A stretch of 64,000 nucleotides of DNA from Candidatus Sulfuricurvum sp. RIFRC-1. GTDB lineage: Bacteria; Campylobacterota; Campylobacteria; Campylobacterales; Sulfurimonadaceae. Location of the stretch: assembly GCF_000310245.1 (NCBI RefSeq), contig NC_020505.1:2266001-2330000 (forward strand), in the 5' to 3' direction. Position numbers and translations under genes: made by a program. The notes beneath the pieces were generated by a model. That model was given only the letters and a program-made list of their open reading frames with translations, had not been told where the DNA came from and searched no databases. This document shows, piece after piece, positions 34,603 to 47,203 of this stretch (position 1 is the first letter of the stretch; every line of letters starts with the position of its first letter).

Positions 34603-35208
34603 ATGGCTGACACTGCTCTTCGCAATGCTATTGCGGCTTCTGATACCGCAACATTAATCGAACTTCTCGAAGACAAAACTCTTCCTATCGAAGGGGTACA
34701 ATCCATCTATAATGCTTTTAAAGCCGATAAACAACTCGTAGGGCAAGTGGCAATGAACCTATCCTTACGTACTTCTGTCTATGAACGTGAACGTGAGTAC
34801 AGCCCTATCATGGTTGAACTTTTGATTGATATCGCTAGTAACCCCGTTGATATGGGAGCACGCTGGGCCGTTGCCAAAAACCCGCATACGCCGGTTGAAG
34901 TGCTTCGCCATCTCTCAACCGATTCTATCAATCTCGTACGTGCGCTTGTTGCTGCTAACCCTTCAACACCGAGTGATGTATTGGAAAAATTCTTTAGCGA
35001 TGAAAAAATTGTCCGTGACGGTCTTTCAGGCAATCCGAACACCCCTCCTAAATTGCTCAAAATTTTATGTGATGATAACGATAAAATGGTTCGGATGCGT
35101 TTGGCTGAAAACCGTTCAGCTCCTAAAGAGATTATCACGACCCTTCTGGGCGATAACGATCCCGATGTTGTCAAAGCGGCACATGCCAATTTGGGAGAGC
35201 GTGAATGA
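34603..35208 (+). CDS. Leucine-rich-repeat-variant (LRV/HEAT-like) protein
   Basis: 201 residues, cytoplasmic, helical. From about residue 85 there are four to five repeats of about 24 residues with the pattern A-x-N-P-x-T-P-x-x-V/L-L-x-x-L (VAKNPHTPVEVLRHL, VAANPSTPSDVLEKF, LSGNPNTPPKLLKIL, LAENRSAPKEIITTL). This matches the LRV repeat, but the N-terminal Cys cluster of the Azotobacter LRV protein is missing. It starts an operon with a 124-residue protein and an Mrp-type ATPase (4-base ATGA overlap). A protein-binding scaffold role is likely. Confidence 0.78.
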   Translation: MADTALRNAIAASDTATLIELLEDKTLPIEGVQSIYNAFKADKQLVGQVAMNLSLRTSVYEREREYSPIMVELLIDIASNPVDMGARWAVAKNPHTPVEVLRHLSTDSINLVRALVAANPSTPSDVLEKFFSDEKIVRDGLSGNPNTPPKLLKILCDDNDKMVRMRLAENRSAPKEIITTLLGDNDPDVVKAAHANLGERE

Positions 35209-35579
35209 AAAAACGCCATTTTGAAGAACGCAGCCAATTTATGACCTTAGAGAACCATTTTCTAAACACTTTTTTCTCAGGTCTTTATCTCAGCGCAACC
35301 GATTTCATTGCTATTGGCAACGCTAACGGATTAGAACTTCGAATGCATTCACGTGAGATGCTTATCAAAGATTTACTCAATGAATCGAACAAAATCGGTA
35401 CACTTCAAGGAGTTATCGCATCGTTAAACACTCTGATTGACGAACGTATTAATACATGCCATCGTTTAAGCCTAGAATACCCGTCGTCGCGAGCCGCACT
35501 GGCGAAACTAGCACAAAAAGCCAACGGAACAAAAGCCCTGTTGGCTCGTGAAGCGAGAGGAAATCCGTATGAACACTAA
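35205..35579 (+). CDS. Small conserved protein between LRV and Mrp genes
   Basis: 124 residues, mainly helical, no signal or membrane segment, not assigned to a family. It contains one Cys in NTCHRLSLEY and a C-terminal basic region (KLAQKANGTKALLAREARG). Its start overlaps the LRV gene by ATGA and its end overlaps the Mrp gene start by 11 bases, so the three products are made together and probably act together. No function is proposed. Confidence 0.7.
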   Translation: MKKRHFEERSQFMTLENHFLNTFFSGLYLSATDFIAIGNANGLELRMHSREMLIKDLLNESNKIGTLQGVIASLNTLIDERINTCHRLSLEYPSSRAALAKLAQKANGTKALLAREARGNPYEH

Positions 35580-36609
35580 AGAATTAACCGATGCACTCCA
35601 GTCTCTCCCGTATCCGGGCCTTAGCCGCAGCCTCGGTGAACTCAAACTGATTTCCGAAGTCAAAGTAACCGGCACTCATGCAGATATCGAGCTTCTAACC
35701 GTTAGTGACGACTCGTATCTCACCGTAAAATCAGCCATTGAATCCTCTTTTAGTGAACAATTTGCCACCCTCAATATCACAAAAAAAGCTCAAATACAAA
35801 AAGACACCAACTACGGAAACAGTGCCAACCCGAATAACCGTGCACCTTATGCAGCAAATGTTATTGCGGTTACAAGCGGTAAGGGGGGAGTCGGTAAAAG
35901 TACCGTGAGCGTCAATCTCGCCATTGCTCTGGCTCAAAAAGGATACCGTGTAGGTATTTTGGACGCCGATGTTTATGGCCCTAACGTTCCCCGTCTCACG
36001 AACACCGATTTGGAAAAAATCCGCTGGAGTGATGATAATAAAATCATCCCGAGTGAAAACTACGGCCTCAAAATTATGAGTGTCGCCCTCACTACCCCTA
36101 CCTCTGATACTCCACTCGTTTGGCGTTCATCCGTTGCAGTCTCCGCACTCATCCAGTTTCTTGAAGACGTAAAGTGGGGAGAACTTGATTTTATGGTGAT
36201 CGATATGCCTCCGGGAACGGGAGATATCCAACTCACCATGGCGCAAGAACTTCCTATCACTGCGGGGGTAATCGTTACTACTCCACAACTCGTAGCCAGT
36301 GATGACGTCAGCCGCGCTATCCGAATGTTCCAAGACATCCATGTCCCGATGGCAGGTTTGGTCGAAAACATGAGCTATTTTGTGGCTCCTGATACCGGAA
36401 CACGTTATGATATTTTCGGAAGCGGCGGCGGTGCACGATTAGCGGAGCGTTATAACATCCCCTTATTAGGGCAGATTCCTCTCAATATGGACATCCGTGA
36501 AGGGAGCGATAACGGTGAACCGCCGGTTGTTTTGGGAAGCGATGAATTGAAAAGTTATTATCGTGAAATTGTAGAGAATATGTTGAAAGCGGTGAAGTTT
36601 AAAGTATAA
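35569..36609 (+). CDS. mrp: Mrp/NBP35-family P-loop ATPase, lacking the metal-binding cysteines
   Basis: 346 residues: an N-terminal MIP18/DUF59 domain (about 1-75), then a deviant Walker ATPase with SGKGGVGKSTVSVNLA near 101, DADVYGPNVPRL and IDMPPGTGDIQL. Mrp/ApbC proteins carry Fe-S clusters bridged through a CxxC after the ENMS motif. Here that stretch reads ENMSYFVAPDTGTRYDIFG, and no cysteine occurs anywhere in the protein. Cluster carriage of the usual kind is therefore doubtful. ATG 35569 with GAGAGGAAA is preferred over the longer reading. It is the third gene of the LRV operon. Confidence 0.88.
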   Translation: MNTKELTDALQSLPYPGLSRSLGELKLISEVKVTGTHADIELLTVSDDSYLTVKSAIESSFSEQFATLNITKKAQIQKDTNYGNSANPNNRAPYAANVIAVTSGKGGVGKSTVSVNLAIALAQKGYRVGILDADVYGPNVPRLTNTDLEKIRWSDDNKIIPSENYGLKIMSVALTTPTSDTPLVWRSSVAVSALIQFLEDVKWGELDFMVIDMPPGTGDIQLTMAQELPITAGVIVTTPQLVASDDVSRAIRMFQDIHVPMAGLVENMSYFVAPDTGTRYDIFGSGGGARLAERYNIPLLGQIPLNMDIREGSDNGEPPVVLGSDELKSYYREIVENMLKAVKFKV

Positions 36610-36616
36610 AAAAGCA

Positions 36617-36671
36617 GTCATGCCGAACTTGATTCGGCATCTCTCAGACCCTGAATCAAGTTCAGGGTGAC
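36617..36671. repeat. REP-like double-hairpin element
   Basis: GTCA...TGAC ends enclose two hairpins, TGCCGAA-cttga-TTCGGCA (36621-36639) and CCCTGAA-tcaag-TTCAGGG (36649-36667), with complementary loops. This is the common extragenic palindrome type; it fills the gap between convergent mrp and lipoprotein genes and may also act as terminator. Confidence 0.75.
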
Positions 36672-36680
36672 AAGGTAGAT

Positions 36681-37514
36681 TTATTTAAAAATCTTCTTCA
36701 AATCATTTTCAATCGCACCCGGTACGGTTGCAATCGTCATAAATTCAGTCATTGTAAGCAACGGATAACTGATCGCGATAAAATATTTCGCACTGAGTGC
36801 TTTTGCTTTACCATCTTCAATCAATACTGCCCACGGAAGCAATTGTCCGTTTTGAGTTCCGATTTTTTTTACAAATCCGTTTGTGCGGCGTTCTAAATCA
36901 ACAAAAGCAACATAACGGTCATCCCCGAGTTTTACAACGGCCGTGGTCCCTTTGGCTTTTTGTGCTTTCGCTACCAGATCAGCGGTAGAACCTTCACCCA
37001 CAACACTCATATCTTCATAATACGGCATTCCAACCATAAAGTGGTATCCCGCTAATCCATCAAATTCCCATTTGTCGGTTGACTCTTTTAATGGGCCAAA
37101 TGCTTTTCCGAGTGAAGCAAGTGTTGCCGACGCAACTGCGTGGTTATACTCTTTTTGCATAAATGCTTTTCCGAAATAAACCGGATTGGCGATACTGATT
37201 TGTTTACGCTCATCATCCACCAAAATACGTCCTACCGCTGCAAGGCCGCGTGATGGTTTATTTGCCATTGCTTTCATTGCGGCATTGGTATAAAGCACAG
37301 ATGTTCCCGAATCGGTTTTATACGTACCGACTACATCAAAACCACCAGCAGAAAGTTTTGCTTTTGCCTCATCTACCGTTACGTACGAAGCAATTTTATA
37401 GGTTGCAACCACTTTTTCAACTTTTACGCCTGCTTCGGCTTCAGGAGAAGTTCCCGCGCAGCCGCAAAATCCGATAACAAGTGCACTCATGAGTAGTGTA
37501 TAGAATTTTTTCAT
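36681..37514 (-). CDS. Lipoprotein, DUF302-related
   Basis: 277 residues with lipobox VIGFCGCAG, so it is probably anchored in a membrane facing the periplasm. The start of the mature part, ASYVTVDEAKAKLSAGGFDVVGTY, looks like the first strand-helix of a DUF302-type domain. Later segments (KIGTQNGQLLPWAVLIEDGKAKALS) are unassigned. It overlaps the neighbouring DUF302 gene upstream by ATGA, and the two similar-looking exported proteins probably work together. Function unknown. Confidence 0.68.
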   Translation of the reverse strand: MKKFYTLLMSALVIGFCGCAGTSPEAEAGVKVEKVVATYKIASYVTVDEAKAKLSAGGFDVVGTYKTDSGTSVLYTNAAMKAMANKPSRGLAAVGRILVDDERKQISIANPVYFGKAFMQKEYNHAVASATLASLGKAFGPLKESTDKWEFDGLAGYHFMVGMPYYEDMSVVGEGSTADLVAKAQKAKGTTAVVKLGDDRYVAFVDLERRTNGFVKKIGTQNGQLLPWAVLIEDGKAKALSAKYFIAISYPLLTMTEFMTIATVPGAIENDLKKIFK

Positions 37515-38461
37515 AGCTCTTTTGCTCCCAATTCAGTCATAATTTTTACAATCTCTTTGTCAAGCGCCGTGATTGAATCGTTCATTTTTTGATCTTTAAT
37601 CCCCATAACCGCTGTCCAAGTCGCAAGACGCGGCATACCGATCATCAATTTATTTGACCCTTTTTCAACATACATGTACATTGAACATGGTGCTAAAGCA
37701 CCTGCATCCGGACGGCCTTGGTTAAAAATCCCTTCCGAGAATTTAAAATGACAGAGAGAATAAACCCAATATGCATCAAAACGGCCAAATTCAATATTTG
37801 CATCGTTCATTGAGCCTTTAATATCTTTATATCCTGCAATGATATATTGATTGGCTTCAAATACTTCTTCAAATTTACCTTGGAAATCAGCGATGAAAGC
37901 ATCCAAACTCGCACCACGCTCAAACGTAAGCTCAAATGTCATCATAGGTTTCGCCGGAAGAGCACTGTATTCTACGATCTGAACTTTAGATCCGATCTCT
38001 TTTTCGATCATCGCATCGAGTTCAGGAAACGTTGCGATAAATTTAGCACGTACATCAGCATCTTTAACACCGGTAATATCAAGCATAGTTTCCGGTGTGA
38101 TGTGACCTACATAGGTTTTATCTTCACTCTGTTTTTTATAAACATGGAGATTAAATGGACTGAATCCACCCAGACTCGGCTCTTTCATAAGCAATGGTCC
38201 CACTGCCGCATCTTTAGTGACCGAGAAAAATCCGAGATTATCAAGATTTGTCCCGCCGTATTTCGTTTTATACGCATCGTTAATACGTTCATGCGGATCA
38301 GACAATACAAATCCGATAGTCGTGATTTTATTATTGACCATATCCATGTATGCTTTTTCTTTATCGCCTTCTCCGATATAGAATTTTGCCCCTTGGGCTC
38401 CAAACGCCATTGAAGCGGCCAGTGAAAGTGCTGCCGCACCCAGTAATAGTCTATTAAACAT
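37511..38461 (-). CDS. DUF302-family exported protein
   Basis: 316 residues with signal peptide (cleavage after SMAFGA). The C-terminal half carries the DUF302 pattern, including LAPCSMYMYVEKGSNKLMIGMPRL near residue 255, where the Cys is commonly conserved. The N-terminal half (SDPHERINDAYKTKYGG) may be a second divergent copy. DUF302 proteins occur widely beside redox and sulfur genes in this phylum, but their role is unknown. First gene of a two-gene unit with the lipoprotein. Confidence 0.78.
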   Translation of the reverse strand: MFNRLLLGAAALSLAASMAFGAQGAKFYIGEGDKEKAYMDMVNNKITTIGFVLSDPHERINDAYKTKYGGTNLDNLGFFSVTKDAAVGPLLMKEPSLGGFSPFNLHVYKKQSEDKTYVGHITPETMLDITGVKDADVRAKFIATFPELDAMIEKEIGSKVQIVEYSALPAKPMMTFELTFERGASLDAFIADFQGKFEEVFEANQYIIAGYKDIKGSMNDANIEFGRFDAYWVYSLCHFKFSEGIFNQGRPDAGALAPCSMYMYVEKGSNKLMIGMPRLATWTAVMGIKDQKMNDSITALDKEIVKIMTELGAKEL

Positions 38462-38609
38462 ATGATTCTCCTCTTAGTAATCGCTTTTGAGCTGTGATAT
38501 GCCCTTTTTTAAAAGGGGTATTCTATCACAAAGCCATCAAATAAACGATAATAACAACCCAACTGTTTTGGTCTCTTATTATAGCTTGGAAAGGTGAATG
38601 GATTGTGAA

Positions 38610-38629
38610 TCTCTCCCGAGAAGGAGAGA
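38610..38629. terminator. Hairpin after the FadL-like gene
   Basis: TCTCTCC-cgagaa-GGAGAGA, a 7-bp stem 11 bases beyond the minus-strand stop at 38641. No strong U-run follows, so efficiency is uncertain. A second palindrome, CCCTTTT-TT-AAAAGGG, lies near 38499-38515 upstream of the DUF302 gene. Confidence 0.45.
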
Positions 38630-38640
38630 AAGATAATTTC

Positions 38641-39918
38641 CTAGAAATCGAAATTAAGCGCTACTGTTAACGCGTTTTGAGAATGTTTAGTAGTTACATT
38701 ACCTGCTCCAACTGTTGCCGCACTGACAGTATCAGATACTTCCGGAGTGTATGTAAATGCTGCGTCAATCGACATAGTCTTGTCCAATGAATATCCTCCA
38801 CCTATCGTATACGCAGACTCAACCGTTGCAGGGAACATTGCATAGTTGAAAAGATTCATAGTGTCACCATCTGTATTGGGAGCAAAACCTCCTGTAACAT
38901 TAGTAGCATTTGTATTGTTTGGAATAGGATTTTCCCCATAGTTAAAACCGGCACCCAACCAAAAATCATCTGCACTGTATTTCACACCCAGAGCGTACAC
39001 CGTTTGATCATCCCAACCAAAATCTTTATACCCTTTTGCATCAGACCATTTAATTTCTTTGACATCCATAGTATAGGTCATAGCACCCATATTGTACGCA
39101 ACTCCAATACCATACTCTGCTGGTTGTTCAAGATGATCTGACTTTCCAGGTAACGCTAGAGGATTAGTTCCATAACCAAATGCTGCTGCTGCATCAGAGA
39201 TTTGATTTTTATATTCCATATCAATTGCAGACTTATAATTAAGACCGATTGTCAATTCTTTGACAGGATTGTAGTAGGCACCGATATCATATCCTAGTCC
39301 AAAATCATTTGAAGTACCGCTACCTACATGAGTAGCGTCACTTGTGTCATAATCTATACTCAATGCGCCATACTGAACAATCGCAGTAACACCGACACCA
39401 AACGTGTCGTTACCATACGCTAATGCCGGAGCAAACTGCATGAGCATTAAAGAACTTCTCATATTATATAAATCTACTTGACCCAACATATTGTCTAACC
39501 CGGTACTTCCTCTCCAGTCTGTACCCATACCTGCAGTTCCGTACATACCAAGTCCGAATACAACGTCATCATTAATTCTATGAGAAAGAGCAATAGCAGG
39601 TATCATACTAATACCTTCATCACTTGTTTTGCTAACTCCAATAGCCGGATTGCTAGCATTTCCGGCAGTTGACTCAACTTTTACATCCGAATTAAAGACT
39701 GTACCTGCAAACGAAAACGAATTATTTGTTTTCGTTTTAGCAAGAAGCGCCGGGTTAGTCAGTGCCGCATCAGCTCCGTTAAAGTTTGCAATACCTGTTC
39801 CACCCATAGCACGTGATTTTGCACTAAAGCCTATCAAGTTATCCCCATTTGTAGCGAATGCCGCTGTTGATGTCAATGCAACTGCTGCTGCAACTGCCAA
39901 TTTAATTGAACGTTTCAT
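38641..39918 (-). CDS. FadL/OmpP1/TodX-family outer-membrane transporter
   Basis: 425 residues: signal peptide (MKRSIKLAVAAAVALTSTAAFA) and then the family hallmark ATNGDNLIGFSAKSRAMGGTGIANFNGADAALTNPA. The rest is beta-barrel, ending in aromatic ALNFDF. FadL-type channels let hydrophobic molecules such as fatty acids or aromatics cross the outer membrane. ATG 39918 with AGGAG upstream gives the signal peptide; the longer reading adds 19 residues without a ribosome site. It stands alone, and its link to the lipid operon 20 kb away is speculative. Confidence 0.9.
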   Translation of the reverse strand: MKRSIKLAVAAAVALTSTAAFATNGDNLIGFSAKSRAMGGTGIANFNGADAALTNPALLAKTKTNNSFSFAGTVFNSDVKVESTAGNASNPAIGVSKTSDEGISMIPAIALSHRINDDVVFGLGMYGTAGMGTDWRGSTGLDNMLGQVDLYNMRSSLMLMQFAPALAYGNDTFGVGVTAIVQYGALSIDYDTSDATHVGSGTSNDFGLGYDIGAYYNPVKELTIGLNYKSAIDMEYKNQISDAAAAFGYGTNPLALPGKSDHLEQPAEYGIGVAYNMGAMTYTMDVKEIKWSDAKGYKDFGWDDQTVYALGVKYSADDFWLGAGFNYGENPIPNNTNATNVTGGFAPNTDGDTMNLFNYAMFPATVESAYTIGGGYSLDKTMSIDAAFTYTPEVSDTVSAATVGAGNVTTKHSQNALTVALNFDF

Positions 39919-40356
39919 TAATTCTCCTAGATAAGTTTGAAATTGAATCGGTAAACGATTCGTAAACAACACCATTATAGGGGCGAAAAAATTAAATTAA
40001 ACTTAACACAAATATATCACACTATAAAAAAAAATTATATTTTCGATCATACTTGTAATACGACGGATTAATAGGATTATCTTATACCAATAAATCGTCA
40101 TATTGGGCTGATTATGCCGTTATAACTGGGAATATAACACTAGAGAGAAAAAACAATTCTTTTTGTTCCTAAAACAATTTCGTAGCTCTGTTTCTTACAG
40201 TAACATGGAGAGTGACAATTTTGTGATAATTAAAATATTTGTGATAGATATTGTGAAGGGAAATATGGATTCTTGATTAGTTGAAATAATTAATGATTCA
40301 GAAAAATGATTATGGAATGAAATGTAAGGGAGTTAAAAAAAGGAGAAAAATCTGAG
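39919..40356. other. AT-rich gap between the FadL gene and 5S rRNA
   Basis: Contains the upstream region of the FadL-like gene and the tail of the rRNA transcript (a T-rich run just after 5S on the minus strand, without a GC-rich hairpin). No gene was found. Confidence 0.6.
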
Positions 40357-40474
40357 GCCAGGCGGCGACCTACGTTTCCACACCTGAAAGATGCAGTATT
40401 ATGAGCGATGAGGGTCTTAGCTTCCGGGTTCGGAATGGGACCGGGCGTTTCCCCCTCTCTATAGCCACCTGAGC
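40357..40474 (-). rRNA. rrf: 5S ribosomal RNA
   Basis: About 116-118 bases. The minus strand has the conserved core CCCATTCCGAACCCGGAAGC and pairing ends CAGGTGGC / GCCGCCTG. Ends are approximate. Last gene of the rRNA operon. Confidence 0.9.
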
Positions 40475-40599
40475 ACTCAGAAGGAAGGACACCGAAGTGT
40501 CATTGCTTCTGAGAGCATTTGTTAGATGTATTCTTATTGTTAAGTCGTCAGACACGTAACTGCATGCACATTCCACCATTTATGCTTAATAAGGCGGTG

Positions 40600-43520
<2,921 letters not shown>

Positions 43521-43752
43521 TCTAATTTGCGCTCACCGCCTTATTAAGAATAAGACGGTGAAATGTGTTTGTAGTTACGTAATACAAATCTCTTTGTATT
43601 ATGTTAAATTTGTTTCTCATAGATTTCTCTATGTCAAACATATTTAGTTGACGACTTAACAATAATAATTCAAATAACATTAGACTTTTAAAGTCTAATT
43701 CAAATACTCTAAATTAAGTACTTGAATCAGACTTTGTATTCTGATCTAGATC

Positions 43753-43828
43753 TGGTGGAGAATAGCGGGATCGAACCGCTGACCTCCTGCGTGCAAAGCA
43801 GGCGCTCTCCCAGCTGAGCTAATTCCCC
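43753..43828 (-). tRNA. tRNA-Ala(UGC)
   Basis: 76 bases on the minus strand, starting GGGGAATTAGCTCAGC and ending in an encoded CCA. Anticodon TGC in the loop TTTGCAC. It lies in the 16S-23S spacer, the usual site. Confidence 0.97.
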
Positions 43829-43925
43829 AGATAAGTGATCGTGATTTTGAGAAAGAAGTATAAAGGTGAGGCAAAGCGTACTCTAGTACGTGAAGCCGAA
43901 AGCTTTATGCTTATGTCTTAAAATC

Positions 43926-44002
43926 TGGTGGGTTTGAATGGACTCGAACCATCGACCTCACCCTTATCAGGGGTGTGCTCTAACCAGCTGAGCTACAAAC
44001 CC
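43926..44002 (-). tRNA. tRNA-Ile(GAU)
   Basis: 77 bases on the minus strand, starting GGGTTTGTAGCTCAGC and ending in encoded CCA, anticodon GAT in CTGATAAG. It precedes tRNA-Ala in the transcribed spacer. Confidence 0.97.
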
Positions 44003-44122
44003 ATATGTATTATGTCAAATAACATGGATCACTGAAAACTAAGTAGGTAAACGGTCAAGACAATACTTCTGTGAGATTTTTTAAGATGACGCAATCCAAT
44101 GAAGGATTCGTCGTTACTCTTA

Positions 44123-45632
<1,510 letters not shown>

Positions 45633-45874
45633 TTGGTTTGTCCAATCCTATGACCCAAGATGTTAAAATCATTGGCTTCATAAATTGTTATCTATTTTAC
45701 TTTTTGGTGATTGGTTAACCCAATCAAAGTAAATAGACGGTTGTTGTATTGTGTTGACATAAGGTCAACGTCTCGAAGACACCGTCTCGAACCGTTTGAC
45801 CTACTTAGTTTTCAATGATCGCAAACTCAAACTTAACCCTTCTTTTCGAAGCGTCTCATCGTTTGTGGACGGGA

Positions 45875-45903
45875 ATTATAGGGGATTTAGTCTTAGATGT
45901 CAA
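45875..45903 (-). promoter_or_regulatory. Consensus sigma-70 promoter of the rRNA operon
   Basis: On the minus strand TTGACA (45898-45903), a 17-base spacer and TATAAT (45875-45880): both boxes perfect, rare in this AT-rich genome. The 45633-45868 stretch is the transcribed leader before 16S. The rest of the gap to 46089 is AT-rich, with the promoter of the next plus-strand gene (TATAAT at 46051-46056). Confidence 0.85.
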
Positions 45904-46089
45904 GAGGTTTTCGAGCAAATAGGCAAAATATGTCAAAAAGTTTTTATTTTCTATTTTGAACCCTTAAAAATGTAACATTTCTACCCATTTTCTCCCTCTA
46001 AACTCCTCTATTTATCTTTATAATCAAATGAACGGTTAATCAAACTCTTGTATAATCACTTTTGTAAAATCCCTTATAAGGAAAAAGCT

Positions 46090-46791
46090 ATGGCTTTATA
46101 TGATCGCGAATACGCACGAGAAGGTGCTTTTGGTTACGAGAGCGCTCACCGCAGTGAGGCGCAGATCGTTTCGTTTGTTAAAGATACGTATAAACTGTTC
46201 GCCGCTTCAATGATGGCAGGCGCAGTCGGTGCATACGTTGGTGTTCCTCTAGCTGGAGCAATCGCTAATTATTTTTGGCCTTTGTTTGCTTTGGAAATCG
46301 GTTTCCTCATCGGTTTACATTTTGTCAAACATAAACCCGGTATTAATTTAGCGGTTATGTTTGGGTTTGTCTTTATGACCGGTTTGATGTTAGCACCATT
46401 ATTGGCACGCACACTAGGGATGAATGGCGGAGCGACCATTATCGGTAATGCGTTTGCCATGACCTCTGTCGTTTTTGGTGCTATGAGTTTTTATGCTATC
46501 AAAACTACTAAAGACTTTACCAGTTACGGTAAACCGTTAATGATTGCAATGTTGGTGATTATTGGTTTTTCAATTTTAAATATCTTCCTTGGTAATCCAA
46601 TCTTGCACGTTGCTATTTCAGGCGTGGTTGTAATACTGTTTAGCATCATGGTTATTTATGATACGCAGAACATTATGAATGGAAACTACGAGACTCCTAT
46701 CGACGGTGCCCTTGCGTTGTATCTCGATTTTCTCAATATCTTTACCGCATTGCTCCAACTCTTCGGAATTTTCGGAAGCAATGACGAATAA
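46090..46791 (+). CDS. Bax inhibitor-1/YccA family membrane protein
   Basis: 233 residues with seven hydrophobic segments. The family order is clear: an N-terminal soluble strip (ALYDREYAREGAFGYESAHR), then FVKDTYKLFAASMMAGAVGA, and the C-terminal YDTQNIMNGNYETPIDGALALYLDFLNIFTALLQLFG with the conserved aspartates thought to gate a Ca2+/H+ leak. ATG 46090 follows AAGGAA; a longer reading lacks a ribosome site. It overlaps the ThiD2-like gene by 11 bases. Confidence 0.92.
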   Translation: MALYDREYAREGAFGYESAHRSEAQIVSFVKDTYKLFAASMMAGAVGAYVGVPLAGAIANYFWPLFALEIGFLIGLHFVKHKPGINLAVMFGFVFMTGLMLAPLLARTLGMNGGATIIGNAFAMTSVVFGAMSFYAIKTTKDFTSYGKPLMIAMLVIIGFSILNIFLGNPILHVAISGVVVILFSIMVIYDTQNIMNGNYETPIDGALALYLDFLNIFTALLQLFGIFGSNDE

Positions 46792-47203
46792 TCAACTTCC
46801 CCCGGAACTTCTCCGGGTGGTGGATGCCAATATAAACCGTCTCAAAGAGGGTATCCGTGTGATTGAGGATATAGCGCGCTATGTTCACAATGACAAGGAA
46901 CTCTCCACTTCACTCAAAAATCTCCGCCATCAATGCCGGATCGAACCTCTCGAAGCACTCCTCGCCTCACGCGACAGCGTTAATGATGTCTTGCGTCCAA
47001 CAATGCAAAGCGAAATGAACCGTACCGATCTACGATCCATACTAATAGCTAACTATAAAAGAGCTCAGGAATCTTCAAGGGTTTTAGAAGAGCTGTATAA
47101 GATAGTGGAACCTGCTTTGAGCGAGCGATTTAAGAATATCCGCTACGAACTCTATACATTAGAAAAGAAAAACCTTTTAGACCACAGTAACGGGTCTCGT
47201 TGA
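46781..47203 (+). CDS. ThiD2-domain protein (thiamine-phosphate-synthase-associated)
   Basis: 140 residues, all helical. The stretch VVDANINRLKEGIRVIEDIARY, the RHQCR...L...RDSVNDV region and NYKRAQESSRVLEELYK match the ThiD2 domain, which in other organisms is the N-terminal part of ThiE-type thiamine-phosphate synthases. Here it stands alone without the TIM-barrel synthase. Its precise reaction is not settled. The start at 46781 lies inside the end of the preceding gene, and its stop overlaps the TTG start of the flavoprotein. Confidence 0.75.
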   Translation: MTNNQLPPELLRVVDANINRLKEGIRVIEDIARYVHNDKELSTSLKNLRHQCRIEPLEALLASRDSVNDVLRPTMQSEMNRTDLRSILIANYKRAQESSRVLEELYKIVEPALSERFKNIRYELYTLEKKNLLDHSNGSR

